Position numbers and translations under genes: made by a program
Shown here: piece after piece, positions 29,379 to 38,847 of the stretch
Layout: each line of letters begins with the position of its first letter
How positions within the stretch are numbered: position 1 is the first letter of the stretch
Assembly: GCF_004295125.1 (NCBI RefSeq)
Contig: NZ_CP036170.1
Location: forward strand, 2,172,501 to 2,236,500
Source: [Clostridium] scindens ATCC 35704
GTDB taxonomy: Bacteria; Bacillota; Clostridia; Lachnospirales; Lachnospiraceae
Direction: 5' to 3'
DNA length: 64,000 bases
The notes under the pieces: model-generated
What the model saw: only the letters and a program-made list of their open reading frames with translations
Databases searched by the model: none
Told to the model about the DNA's origin: nothing

Positions 29379-31912
29379 GCCTTATCCCTCCATGTATGGG
29401 AAAGTAATTCCTTTATCCGCTTCTTTGATATATTGAGTACCAGCAGTATTTGAATGAAAATATAAATAATCCATAATCCGAATATATATGTTCCAAAATA
29501 CAACGCTTCTGATATCGAAACCATTCTGACATGGAATGTTATCCCTATCGTTATGATTGAAAGCAAGAGCGATAAAAGCAACGGAACACCAGCAAAATAG
29601 TATAACTCTCGATTACTTATAATTTTCGCCTGCTTCTGGTGCATTCCCAGACAGAATAACATATCGAACCTGATCCTTCTTTCGTCCTTTTCAAACTCAT
29701 TTTTCATAAAGTACAAAATAACAGTACATAATAATGTTAAGATGATCTCTAAAATTAACGCACTTTCCTTTAAAATTCTTTCCATCTTTACATCCCACAT
29801 TTTATCGTTCTTGCTATAGCAGGGTAGAATCAACTGATCCCAGGAAGAATCCTCCATATGCTTTTCAACAAATTTTTGAAGTTCTGTCTGAAGTCTCTTA
29901 TGGTATTTTGCATTTTCCTTCAATAAGTATAACCTCGTCGGTCCCTCGGTGCCAGTCAGACTTTGGAAATATCCATCTGAAAACACGACAAGATTCTCTT
30001 GTTCTCCGCTTTGGAACACCCCAGTTAAAATCGTTCGTTCTTCTCCTGCAATCATGCGCGGCGGATACACCTTTTCCCTAGACATATAGTTATAAAATCT
30101 AACCGGCTGTCCGATTCTTAAATACGGGGTTTTTCGATTCATATACCAGTCTATAGGATGTGCATTTATAGAATAATCTTCCTGATAAACAATATAGACC
30201 TCCTTATCATTTAAATTTAATTTTTGGGGCGCCACTCCTAAATTCTGACATAAACTTTTATATGTACGATAGGATATGCCTATGTGCTGTCCTTGCGGCC
30301 AAATTACTTTCTGGTAATAATTATTCGCCGCATCGATCCAATCTGTCTTTTCCCCTTGAACCGACGTCACCCTGACCATAGGATAGGAGTGTACCTCCGC
30401 TATTCCTTGATTCTTTATTTCTTCAAACCTGTTGGCATCCTCTGGATAGGCCATGCAAACATAATCGTACGGGAATAATGCTTCAGGGTCGGGTGCCGAC
30501 AAATTTCCTGCCAGTGGCACGACAAGAACGCACAAAAAAACAAAATGGAATAAAAAGATTGCAGCCTGCAGTCCCAGTTCTTTAGCGGCGCCTCTCTGTA
30601 TTGGAATTTTATCCAGCACTTTTTTTATAGTATCCCTCTGATTCTGCCGGAATAGATTTACCAGTATTCTGGCAGAACAAAGTAAAATAATTCCTCCAAT
30701 CACAACTCCAAATAATATGTAACTGATGTCTTCCCCGTTTCTCCGCTCCGAATAGCGAAATAAAAAATATGCCAGATATATGAACGAAAAAAACATCAAA
30801 AACAGCAGATTTCGCTTAGTTAAGAAAGACTTTCTTTTCGGACACTGCTGTTTGAGCGACATATTTTCCTGAAGCATATCTGCAAATACACGAATGATGA
30901 CAAATGAGAGAATAATGTACAATACAGCGGAAATAAAATATATTTTTACCCCTGCAAATTTATCTATGGAAAGATTCATCAATCTTTTCATATAAGATTC
31001 CATACCTGTGTACATGCCCGTTCCAAGGAGGAATCCCGGTATGATTGAAATTAAAATGATTAGCCCATGTTCGTACCACCAAATTTTTCGACTCAGTTCT
31101 TCCCGTATCCCCAAGGTCCATAACAAGACGTTTCTTGTCTGATGACTATTGGAATAATTATAAAAAGCAATGGCTTCCAAAAAAATATATAAAGCCCCTA
31201 TTACCATTAAAGCGCCTGTTAAAATACCATTCAGCCCCTGCATGGGAAGAAGAGTTTCCGCACTGTAATAATGCTGGAATTGCGTTTTTAATGCATAAAG
31301 CGAAAATGCGGATCCTAACAGGATCACATTACCACACAACATAAAAATAATTGCTTTTTTTTGATGAAGTATCTCGTTCTTTATGATCTTCCACAGCATT
31401 CGGTCGTACTTTCCAGGGAAATAGAGCCGTCTTTTGCGTTCCGCTTTTTCTAATCGCTCTCGCTTTTTTTGCTCTTCCCACTCACTGGTATATCGATCTA
31501 CGTCCGCTAAGTAGCGTTCAATCAAAAATTCAATCAAAATAGCAGCTGCATAGATAATAGCAGCCGGCTTAGGAATATATCCGACAAATGCAAAGAAAGA
31601 AGTTACATAGACCAATGTGCTAGTCAAAACGAATCCTGTTATAATACGAATCGGTTTTTTGCAAATAAGCAGTATCCCTTTTATAACAGAACAAATTCCC
31701 CCCATTACCGGAAATGCTAAAAATACAGTCAGTAAATACGCTGTTCCATCTGTACCTGCTAATTCATTCAGCCTTCCTCTAACAAGAGCGTCTGTATAAA
31801 AGTGAATAATCGAATAGTCTGTATGATTTAATTTCAGCCATGGGAAAACAACCATGATACCTGCTACAAATGACAGAATAATACAAACATATCGAAAAAT
31901 AACTTTTTTCAT
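29375..31912 (-). CDS. FtsX-like ABC permease, 845 residues
   Basis: A long permease with an N-terminal helix cluster (1-130), a charged linker (EWEEQKKRERLEKAERKRRL near 145-165), a middle bundle of about five helices (170-450), a large extracellular domain (about 470-700) and three C-terminal helices. The arrangement fits BceB/FtsX-type proteins, which sense or expel peptides. The extra N-terminal membrane block before the linker is unusual for BceB. No two-component system is adjacent. Confidence 0.85.
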   Translation of the reverse strand: MKKVIFRYVCIILSFVAGIMVVFPWLKLNHTDYSIIHFYTDALVRGRLNELAGTDGTAYLLTVFLAFPVMGGICSVIKGILLICKKPIRIITGFVLTSTLVYVTSFFAFVGYIPKPAAIIYAAAILIEFLIERYLADVDRYTSEWEEQKKRERLEKAERKRRLYFPGKYDRMLWKIIKNEILHQKKAIIFMLCGNVILLGSAFSLYALKTQFQHYYSAETLLPMQGLNGILTGALMVIGALYIFLEAIAFYNYSNSHQTRNVLLWTLGIREELSRKIWWYEHGLIILISIIPGFLLGTGMYTGMESYMKRLMNLSIDKFAGVKIYFISAVLYIILSFVIIRVFADMLQENMSLKQQCPKRKSFLTKRNLLFLMFFSFIYLAYFLFRYSERRNGEDISYILFGVVIGGIILLCSARILVNLFRQNQRDTIKKVLDKIPIQRGAAKELGLQAAIFLFHFVFLCVLVVPLAGNLSAPDPEALFPYDYVCMAYPEDANRFEEIKNQGIAEVHSYPMVRVTSVQGEKTDWIDAANNYYQKVIWPQGQHIGISYRTYKSLCQNLGVAPQKLNLNDKEVYIVYQEDYSINAHPIDWYMNRKTPYLRIGQPVRFYNYMSREKVYPPRMIAGEERTILTGVFQSGEQENLVVFSDGYFQSLTGTEGPTRLYLLKENAKYHKRLQTELQKFVEKHMEDSSWDQLILPCYSKNDKMWDVKMERILKESALILEIILTLLCTVILYFMKNEFEKDERRIRFDMLFCLGMHQKQAKIISNRELYYFAGVPLLLSLLLSIITIGITFHVRMVSISEALYFGTYIFGLWIIYIFIQILLVLNISKKRIKELLSHTWRDKA

Positions 31913-31923
31913 TTCCTCTTATA

Positions 31924-31948
31924 TGGTGTTTATAAAAGCAAAACACCA
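31924..31948 (-). promoter_or_regulatory. Hairpin before the FtsX-like permease gene
   Basis: TGGTGTTT (31924-31931) and AAACACCA (31941-31948) form a perfect 8-base-pair stem just upstream of the ribosome binding site. On the minus strand the same DNA also encodes a 13-residue peptide MKGVWCFAFINTI after AAAG. It may tune translation. Beyond it, up to 32200, I see only AT-rich DNA. Confidence 0.45.
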
Positions 31949-32299
31949 CACTCCTTTCATTTTTCTTGTTTTGAGCTTTTTACAATTCAGATTCTATAAA
32001 CATTATTTTCGCTCATAGCTTGGCTATTCAAATCTGTTACTATCTAAGCTGGTACCTCTTAGCTGGAGCCAGCCCTTCTAAAACTACAACACTTCTTTAA
32101 ACTCAGTCTATGTCAAAAACTATTTCTATTTTAATGATACCTTTTATCAATAATCATTTCGACTCAAACTGTTTAACAATCCGAATATGTGTTGAAAAGA
32201 TAATTAAATAACTCTATTTTGTGTTTTTTAACTCTATATAATGTCAAAATTTATCTAAGGAACATTATATTACTTTCTCCCATTATTATCAAGCAACTG

Positions 32300-32485
32300 A
32301 GCCACTATACTATCGTCGCTGGGCTTCAAGCATTGGACCATATATGCAAAACTCATTTGATGCCGTATTACTTGCCCCACAGCATGAGGAACAAACTTAT
32401 AATAGCTGTAATGGAATTCTGCATATGTGTAAAAATCAGTCTAAGCTGATGCTGGAAGATATCGCAAAAACATGTGTGGACCTGG
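32300..32485 (+). pseudogene. IS21-like transposase fragment (IstA C-terminal region)
   Basis: One plus-strand frame reads YYRRWASSIGPYMQNSF, then LLAPQHEEQTYNSCNGILHM and LMLEDIAKTCVD. The QHEEQ-x-YNSC-x-GILHM pattern resembles the region after the catalytic core in IS21-type IstA proteins. No start, catalytic residues or IstB are nearby, so this is a short relic. Confidence 0.5.
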
Positions 32486-32634
32486 TGGAGGTATTCTGCT
32501 TCTGAAATATTCCCAACATATCAAAACGGTCACAGTGAAATTAATCTGGTAAATATATAAATGATTAAGCGGGCAAATATTTCCTGCAGGATAAAATCCA
32601 CCTTTTTTGCGTGAAAGTTCGTTAATCCTATTGT

Positions 32635-32745
32635 TTATTTTAACTCCCGGAAGGAACGTTCAATTCCCCACCGTAATCTACACAGTTTTTTGATTTCTTC
32701 CATAGGGAAATCCTTTTCATTTAAATTTGTAATGATACATTCCAT
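32635..32745 (-). pseudogene. IS4-family transposase fragment
   Basis: The minus strand reads CIITNLNEKDFPMEEIKKLC followed by RLRWGIERSFRELK and a stop. This is the conserved Y-x2-RW-x-IE-x-F C1 region around the third catalytic acidic residue of IS4-type transposases. Only about 37 residues remain. Confidence 0.75.
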
Positions 32746-33157
32746 TGTGTGAGGGTGCAACGCAGAAGGGCATGTGAGCAGTGTTTTTTCAGAGAGGATG
32801 AGCTCATGACCGATGGGATGAAGTGAGACGGGCTCAGACAGGATGTGCAGGCTGAGATGTTTTATCCGGAACTATGGAAGGGAAAAAGTAATCGACTTGG
32901 TATCGCAGCGGAAACGGTATACAGAGAAGCAAAGGGAGGTCCAACGGTATGCGGAGGCTCTGCATGGATCGCTATCAGGGACTTCCACAGTACGGAAGAT
33001 CCTTGCCATCCGGGAACAGATTGGGAATATATAATCTTGCCAAAAAGAAAATCCAGTTGTAGATTGAGAAAACAAGTCTAAAGTTATATCTTCTTAGGAG
33101 CAGTCTTTTTCATGTCAACTGACAATTTATTTATTTCATCAAAAGTTGGGCATATGG
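32746..33157. other. Accessory DNA without a recognised gene
   Basis: A plus-strand frame with LVSQRKRYTEKQREVQRYAE and another with FYPELWKGKSNRLGIAAETV overlap here, both open for about 60-80 codons, neither with a convincing ribosome binding site. They may be parts of a decayed mobile-element gene. I cannot choose between them. Confidence 0.3.
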
Positions 33158-33186
33158 TTGACAAAAACGGCCACTTATGATATAAA
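33158..33186 (+). promoter_or_regulatory. Promoter of tRNA-Trp
   Basis: TTGACA (33158-33163) and TATAAA (33181-33186), spaced by exactly 17 bases, lie about 54 bases before the tRNA. Confidence 0.7.
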
Positions 33187-33239
33187 TGTCTAGTAGTCGT
33201 TTTTGCCTGTTTATTAGTAAGTTTTTTTTAACTACATAT

Positions 33240-33310
33240 AGGGGATTGGTCAAGTGGTATGATAGGGGTCTCCAAAACCTTTGGCGGGAGTTCGATTCTC
33301 TCATCCCCTG
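33240..33310 (+). tRNA. tRNA-Trp (CCA anticodon)
   Basis: Acceptor arms AGGGGAT and ATCCCCT pair perfectly. The D arm is GTC...GAT, the anticodon arm GGGGT-CTCCAAA-ACCTT gives anticodon CCA, and the T arm is GGGAG-TTCGATT-CTCTC. The anticodon stem uses two G-U pairs, somewhat weak but acceptable. The CCA tail is not encoded. It ends at the start of the integrase relic region, typical of an attachment site. Confidence 0.92.
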
Positions 33311-33319
33311 TTGACCGAA

Positions 33320-33358
33320 GCGTCAGAAACCTTGATTTTCAAGGCATCTGGCGTTTTT
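33320..33358 (+). terminator. Terminator after tRNA-Trp
   Basis: Arms GCGTCAGA and TCTGGCG plus inner arms CCTTGA and TCAAGG make a long hairpin followed by TTTTT. Confidence 0.8.
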
Positions 33359-33400
33359 CATTTTCTGGATAATTCCAATGTAGTCAAACAGAAATTATCC

Positions 33401-33838
33401 CTAAAATGAGATGGCATTGTCAATCTGTTTTTCCTTATTTTTCGTTGTTTTGTTGATGAAATAATATAATTTTTTTGTTGTACTGATATCACTGTGTCCC
33501 ATTTGTTCTGTAATGAATCCCTCGTCTACATCACTGTCTATCAATGTTTTTCCGTAGGTCTTTGGGATATGCAACTAATTACATATTCTGGACAGTCTTT
33601 TATTAAAAGTATTTCCTCTGATACGTTTTCCGTTATGCTCAAATAAATACGTTCCTGTTGTATACAGTTCCAGTATTTGATTTAACGTATCCGGTGCAGT
33701 AGAGGATATGATTAAATCTCGATTACCAGCGTCTGTTTTAGCGTGTTCTTTTACAGCCACAACCCATTTACTATTTTCGTCTCGGTATTTATCCTCTGTA
33801 CGTCTGATTTTAATAATACGTCCATGTAAGTCCTCTTT
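33401..33838 (-). pseudogene. Tyrosine recombinase (integrase) remnant
   Basis: The C-terminal catalytic half of a phage/ICE-type integrase. The minus strand reads WVVAVKEHAKTDAGNRD, then LYTTGTYLFEHNGKRI, then an in-frame TAG at RICN*LHIPKTYG, then GFITEQMGHSDISTTKKLYY with the catalytic His and Tyr. The usual H-x-x-R box before KTYG is deleted and the N-terminal half is missing, so it is inactive. Its 3' end lies 90 bases from the tRNA-Trp 3' end. Confidence 0.88.
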
Positions 33839-33910
33839 CTTTAAGCGGTAAACTTAAGGCGGAGACAAAAGCAATCCTTTTTCTGTCGGGCATACAAATG
33901 AAAGGATTTA

Positions 33911-34608
33911 GATGATTATGGAGAAAATAATGAATACAAAAATGGAAGGAAATACCTTTACAAAGAAAATCGGTCAGACGGTTTATGTTGTTTGCTATCA
34001 CTTTAATGAAGAAGCAACGGAAACCATGAAGGAGAAAATTAACCAGATGTTGGCAGCGAAACCCATTATGCCAGTGCATTTGACTGGCGGAATTATGAGT
34101 ATACGAAGAAGCCACTGGAATTCAGCAACACTGAGGCTGGTTTCATCACATTCAAAGCATGGGTAGATGACATAGCAGAAAAACAAAGAAAAACCGCTGT
34201 AATCCCCGGAATGGGGCCAAGCGGACATTACTGGTTTGCGCTGGGGAAATTCCTGAAGGATAGTGGGATGAAGCCTGTACATGTGAATCCACACCATGTC
34301 AAGAAGTCAAAAGAACTGGACGACAACAACTCCAATAAGAATGAGCGTAAGGATCCAAAAACAATTGCTGCACTGGTTAATGAAGGGCGCTTTTCTTATC
34401 CTTACGTACCAACCGGTATTTATGCGGAGATTAGGAGCTTATCGAACCTTCGCTTCCGACGCAGGAGGAGCTTACGAGAATCAAGAACCGAATCGCCAGA
34501 TGGCTTGCTATTTACTTTCCTCAATATAAAGACGTTTATGGGGATTTAAAGGCGGCCAGCGGACGGATGGTACTGAAGGAGGCTCCGCTGCCGGAGGATT
34601 TTTTCTAA
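33911..34608 (+). pseudogene. IS110-family transposase, N-terminal DEDD domain, frameshifted
   Basis: Three frames join into one IS110-like protein. MNTKMEGNTFTKKIGQTVYVV begins it. After a shift near 34060 it continues with WVDDIAEKQRKTAVIPGMGP and SGHYWFALGKFLKDSGMKPV, VNPHHVKKSKELDDNNSNKN and ERKDPKTIAALVNEGRFSYP. After another shift near 34460 it ends IKNRIARWLAIYFPQYKDVY. The protein stops at 34608 without the C-terminal Tnp20 serine domain, so it is dead. Confidence 0.88.
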
Positions 34609-34629
34609 TCAGTTGTTGCTAAAATATGA

Positions 34630-34870
34630 TGACTTCCGATGGCTGGCTGCGAAAAAAGTAGCATGGTAATCTCTTCTGTCAGGCTCATTGCGCTGGCAGG
34701 AGTATGGGAATCTTGCCCGATGTCCAGTTTACCGGCTCTGTCTGCTTTTAGCCATGTATGGTTCCCTCCGGGATTCCTAATTCTTTAGCGGCTTCAGCGC
34801 CACCGATTTCTTTTGCCAGTTTTACTGCCTGCACTTTGTATTCATGGTCATATTTACGTGCCACTTTGAG
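34630..34870 (-). pseudogene. IS3-family orfA fragment
   Basis: On the minus strand VARKYDHEYKVQAVKLAKEI and GGAEAAKELGIPEGTIHG form the helix-turn-helix of an IS3 orfA, then after a one-base shift LKADRAGKLDIGQDSHTPAS and AMSLTEEITMLL follow. It differs from the IS150-type remnant at 6.2 kb. Confidence 0.75.
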
Positions 34871-35183
34871 TGGTTCCTTATTCTCTTGATTTTATTATGA
34901 AATCCTTGAGAATAAACTGTCAGCTTTTTTTATACTACACCAATCCGAGAAGATATTGATCCCCACCGTTCCGGCTCCTCATCCTCAGGATGATAAAAAA
35001 ATAATTATGGCATATTTTTGGAATATATGCCAAAAAATATTGTCAAAAACATGAGAGAATGTTAAAATTAGAACAAGGTATTCCTTAGATGTTCCATAAA
35101 TGATTAAAAATATTCTCTTAATATTCTTTAAATGTTTTTGGAATAAAACAGGGATTTTTCATCTTAAAAGACAAGGAGGGAAA
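34871..35183. promoter_or_regulatory. AT-rich control region before the first M20/MFS locus
   Basis: No gene is seen. The decamer TTCCATAAAT occurs at 35092-35101 and occurs twice at the matching place before the intact M20 gene (38745-38754 and 38756-38765). ACAAGGAGGG at 35171 also matches the ribosome binding site of that gene. This is likely the promoter region of the lost first M20 gene. Confidence 0.5.
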
Positions 35184-35512
35184 AGTTTGAAACAGAGAGG
35201 TAGCGGATAGAGAAAGAGTAGATTGCGTAGCAAACAAGCCATCAGGAGGTGGCTTCAAAAAATTAAATATAGACACAACATCTAATCAGCTTGCTATTAA
35301 AGCATTTGCGGGAAATCCTAGTTGATGTGGCTTTGCGGTTGCTTTTATTATTCCGGGGATAACATCCTGCCCATGAAACGAGGTGTTTTGATGAAGGAAA
35401 AACAGACATATCACCTCCGGTTTCAGAAAGGACTTTTTGCCGAACACATCAGAAAAGACATCGTCAAGCTTGAAGTTGGAAACAATATGACAGTTTTGTG
35501 TGCGATTCTTCT

Positions 35513-35656
35513 ATGTACCTTTCAGCCGGATATCCGGACGAAAGAGGGAGGTCCCCGGCTCATACCCCGAAGGTAAGATTCAACGAAGATGTTTGCCCAA
35601 TCGGAACAAGCCGTCTTGTACATTGTGCTACGGAATGGTTAAAGAACAATAAATAA
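35513..35656 (+). pseudogene. C-terminal remnant of an M20 amidohydrolase
   Basis: An open stretch of 47 codons reads MYLSAGYPDERGRSPAHTPK, VRFNEDVCPIG, and ends HCATEWLKNNK. It matches the last 47 residues of the intact amidohydrolase at 38.8 kb (MYLSAGYLDERGEYPAHHPK ... FNEDVCPIGAACLAHCATQW). The rest of that gene is missing or replaced by unrelated sequence between 35184 and 35512. The stop is 30 bases before the MFS gene, the same spacing as in the intact pair. Confidence 0.85.
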
Positions 35657-35686
35657 TCAAAAGAAGAGAATAAAAGGAGATAAATT

Positions 35687-37126
35687 ATGTCAAATCAGCA
35701 GACGCAGCAGGCTCAGCCTCAAGTGGCAATTCCTTTGCCAAAGGGAAAGAAAAATGCCGTTCAGATCGGTTGTATTTGTATGATGCTTTCAGTTTCTATG
35801 TATGGTCTTGTATTTTCAACACTTATATCACCAATACTTGAAAGTGTTAATGCTTTAGGATATGTATCATTATTCTCAATTTTCGCAGGTCTTGGAGTCG
35901 CGATTATGACTCCAATTGGTGGAAAACTTGGTGACTTAATCGGCAGAAGAAATATCGTTGTGATTCCTGGAATTATTTGTGCAGCATGTGGTATCACATT
36001 CGCATTCGTGCGTTCATTGGTACCTCTTATGATTCTACGTCTTCTTATCGGACTTGCTCAGGGAGCTTTCACGGCCGCTCCATACATTCTCGTAGGCCTG
36101 ATCAACGAGAGAAAAGACGTACCAAAAGCAATGGGTATGCTTGCAACAGCAATTGCTGTCGGGGGATTCGGCGGAAGTATCATCGCAGGTATCTTAACAG
36201 ATATGGGATTCCTTAAGATTGCGATCATGATGCCGTCGCTCCCTCTTCTTCTTGGTGTAGTATTAATTGGAATGAACATGCCGAATGTGAAGCGTGAAGG
36301 TAAAGTTAAGATCGATGTACCAGGTATCATTGCACTCGTGATCACCCTTTGCGGTATCCTCCTTGCCCTGAACTTTGGAACGACAATGGGATGGACAAAC
36401 CCTATAATCCTTACAGGATTTGTAATCGGCATAATCGCTCTTGCAGTCCTTATTAAAATTGAAAGCAAAGCAGAAGAACCACTTATTCCATTACGTCTGT
36501 TCAAAAACAGAAACTACACGGTATTACTTATTGTTGGATTTATATGCTACTTCTATCTGAATGCAATGAATGTTTATGCGCCGATCGGTGCACTGCGAGT
36601 AATGAAGGTTTCCACAACTCTTGCAGGAACTCTTCAGATGCCACGAACAATTGTTACAATCCTTCTGCCAACAATCGTTGGTGCATGGGTTGGTAAAAAA
36701 TCTGGAAATGCGTGGAAAGCTATGGCTCTTGCAACATCACTTGTTGCAATTCCAATGGCTGTTATGGGATTCACAACACCAAACACATCCATTATTGTTT
36801 ATCTTGTAGCTCTTGGCGTTACAGGTATTGCAGAGAGTTTCCGTTCTGTATCAATTACACCATCTGCGCAGGCTACTCTTCTGCCACGGGATATGGGTGT
36901 AGGTACATCCCTTGTAAACTTTGTCAACTCACTTGCAGGAACAATCTGCCCGGCAGTTTGCGGTGTTGCTTACAACATTAATACTGCAGCTGATCCTACA
37001 AACGTAGAAAACATACAGAATGGTGTAAATGCGGTATTTCGGCTTGCATCAATCATATTGACAATTGGTTTTGTGGTTGTTATCTTCGTAATAAGACCGC
37101 AGATGACAAAGAAAAAAGAAGCCTAA
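35687..37126 (+). CDS. DHA2-type MFS transporter, copy 1
   Basis: A 479-residue protein with 14 predicted helices. MFS motif A is GGKLGDLIGRRNIVVIPG (about 84-101) and motif C-like GMLATAIAVGGFGGSIIAG (about 150-168). It is strongly similar over its whole length to the second transporter at 40.0 kb. Relatives export drugs or organic acids; pairing with an M20 amidohydrolase suggests it moves the amide substrate or the released product. Start after AAAGGAGAT. Confidence 0.92.
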   Translation: MSNQQTQQAQPQVAIPLPKGKKNAVQIGCICMMLSVSMYGLVFSTLISPILESVNALGYVSLFSIFAGLGVAIMTPIGGKLGDLIGRRNIVVIPGIICAACGITFAFVRSLVPLMILRLLIGLAQGAFTAAPYILVGLINERKDVPKAMGMLATAIAVGGFGGSIIAGILTDMGFLKIAIMMPSLPLLLGVVLIGMNMPNVKREGKVKIDVPGIIALVITLCGILLALNFGTTMGWTNPIILTGFVIGIIALAVLIKIESKAEEPLIPLRLFKNRNYTVLLIVGFICYFYLNAMNVYAPIGALRVMKVSTTLAGTLQMPRTIVTILLPTIVGAWVGKKSGNAWKAMALATSLVAIPMAVMGFTTPNTSIIVYLVALGVTGIAESFRSVSITPSAQATLLPRDMGVGTSLVNFVNSLAGTICPAVCGVAYNINTAADPTNVENIQNGVNAVFRLASIILTIGFVVVIFVIRPQMTKKKEA

Positions 37127-37285
37127 TTTTAACAGATAACGATTTCAATAGTCGGCGTATATAGACTGATATGCGGTGGTATAATTATATTCATCGCATA
37201 TCAGTCTTTCTTTATATCATAAGCGCCGTTGGAATATAGCAGGCTTGCATTATGTTCCTTGATTCTGTAAAATTAGTCAGGAGAG

Positions 37286-38596
37286 GTGACGAATATGGAA
37301 AAAAGAATTGTTGTTATTACCAGTGATTATTTATATACCTTTGTATCAGAAGCTTATAAAGAAATTAATCTGGACTGCGAAGTGGAAATAGTTAAATATG
37401 ATAACTTTAAAAACCTTGCAAACATCTATAACCACTACAAAGACTCTGCACTGGGATTTATTGTCAGTGGACAGATGGCACATGCGGCAATCCTGAAGGC
37501 AATCCCCGACTGTAAAAAACCAATTGCACATTTTCAGGCTGACAATGTATGTCTATATCGTCTGATGCTGAAATATCTTATAAACGCCCAACATCCAGAT
37601 TCCAAACGTATTATTCTGGATTTTCTTCTTTTAACTCACGACAATGCGAGCATGGATTTTTTCATAAATGGCCTGAATCTTCCATTTGTCCGTAGTACTC
37701 TTGAGGAATGGGTTGAAAGAAGTTCTTTGTCTGATCTGACAGCAATTGAGGAAAAAATAAGTAAACAGATTATTGATCTTTGGGATCGGAAGGAAATTGA
37801 CGGGGCCATCTGTCTCTACAGTTCGATCATTCCGGCCTTAGAATCGCACGGAATCCCTTGCAGCTATCCGTTTCCCAACAAAGAACAGTTAGAAGATATG
37901 GCAAAATACATTCTGGCACAATCGGAACTTCATAATTTATATGAAAATTTTCCTTCTGTTATTTCGCTGAAATGCATCGATGATTCTCAGTCTTGTTATT
38001 CCTTGATGGATGCTCTTGTTAACATTAAGAATGATTTTGCTCTGGATGTTATTTTCAAAGAAGAACATGAGAATATTCATATGTTTACAAGTGCATCAAT
38101 CGTAGACTTATTAACCAGTGATCAGACGCAGTGCCACTTAAGTCAAATTTTAAGAAAGAACTATCATATGTCCGTCTCAATTGGTTATGGAATTGGCAGA
38201 AATATTGCCGCAGCCAAACTTCATGCGAGTGCTGCATTAAAACAATCGCAACTTTCCGGTTCCAGTTTTATCATAGACAAAGATCAAAAAGTAATAGGCC
38301 CTTTAAACACGGATTGCTGTCTGGAGATAAACGGACAGATTTCTCCTGAAATCTCTAAGATAGCAAAACAATGTAAGCTTTCTACTCTTACGATTCAAAA
38401 ACTGATCACTATTACAAAAATGAATGGAAATACCAGATTGACTACTCAGGAACTTGCCGAACGCTTAGGCGTTTCAATCCGAAATGCAAACCGTATTTTG
38501 AAAAATCTCAAAACCGGCGGCATAGCCACTCTTGTATACACACAATCTTCTATTTCGAAAGGCCGCCCTATTAATATATACGAATTGAATTTTTGA
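37286..38596 (+). CDS. Putative transcriptional regulator with C-terminal winged helix
   Basis: About 434-436 residues. The N-terminal part (1-130) reads RIVVITSDYLYTFVSEAYKE and GFIVSGQMAHAAILKAIPDC, an alpha/beta receiver-like or PrpR-N-like fold. The middle (about 230-340) resembles a degenerate GGDEF-like domain (YHMSVSIGYGIGRNIAAAKL, HASAALKQSQLSGSSF). The C-terminal 60 residues are a winged helix (LTTQELAERLGVSIRNANRI). It lies between the two M20/MFS loci and probably controls both. GTG- or ATG-start choice is not certain; AGGAGAGGTGACG precedes ATG 37295. Confidence 0.75.
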   Translation: MTNMEKRIVVITSDYLYTFVSEAYKEINLDCEVEIVKYDNFKNLANIYNHYKDSALGFIVSGQMAHAAILKAIPDCKKPIAHFQADNVCLYRLMLKYLINAQHPDSKRIILDFLLLTHDNASMDFFINGLNLPFVRSTLEEWVERSSLSDLTAIEEKISKQIIDLWDRKEIDGAICLYSSIIPALESHGIPCSYPFPNKEQLEDMAKYILAQSELHNLYENFPSVISLKCIDDSQSCYSLMDALVNIKNDFALDVIFKEEHENIHMFTSASIVDLLTSDQTQCHLSQILRKNYHMSVSIGYGIGRNIAAAKLHASAALKQSQLSGSSFIIDKDQKVIGPLNTDCCLEINGQISPEISKIAKQCKLSTLTIQKLITITKMNGNTRLTTQELAERLGVSIRNANRILKNLKTGGIATLVYTQSSISKGRPINIYELNF

Positions 38597-38744
38597 GTAA
38601 ACTTCGAAGACATAAGAAAGTGAAGTTATTCCGAAAGAAACAAGAGTTGAACCTTTTCAAAGAATAGTGTGAGAATAATAAGATATTTTATAGAAAAACT
38701 TGACTAAAACAGCAGACACTGTTATATTGTTAACAAGATAAATA

Positions 38745-38765
38745 TTCCATAAATATTCCATAAAT
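38745..38765 (+). repeat. Tandem TTCCATAAAT boxes
   Basis: Two copies of TTCCATAAAT eleven bases apart lie about 85 bases before the M20 gene. A single copy lies at the equivalent site of the first locus (35092). One helical turn of spacing suggests a regulator binding on one face of DNA. Confidence 0.55.
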
Positions 38766-38847
38766 AGTCTAAAGTATGCCAAAAATATTTTTAAAATGGA
38801 AGATTGAGATGATGGAGTAGAAACAAATACAACAAGGAGGGTAACGG

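Noticed and set aside
32845-33081. A 78-codon plus-strand frame
   Set aside because: It overlaps another equally long frame, has no ribosome binding site and no family; kept only as accessory DNA.
35322-35576. An 84-codon frame with several Met starts before the first MFS gene
   Set aside because: Its end overlaps the M20 remnant in another frame, which has clear homology; the front part has no recognisable family.
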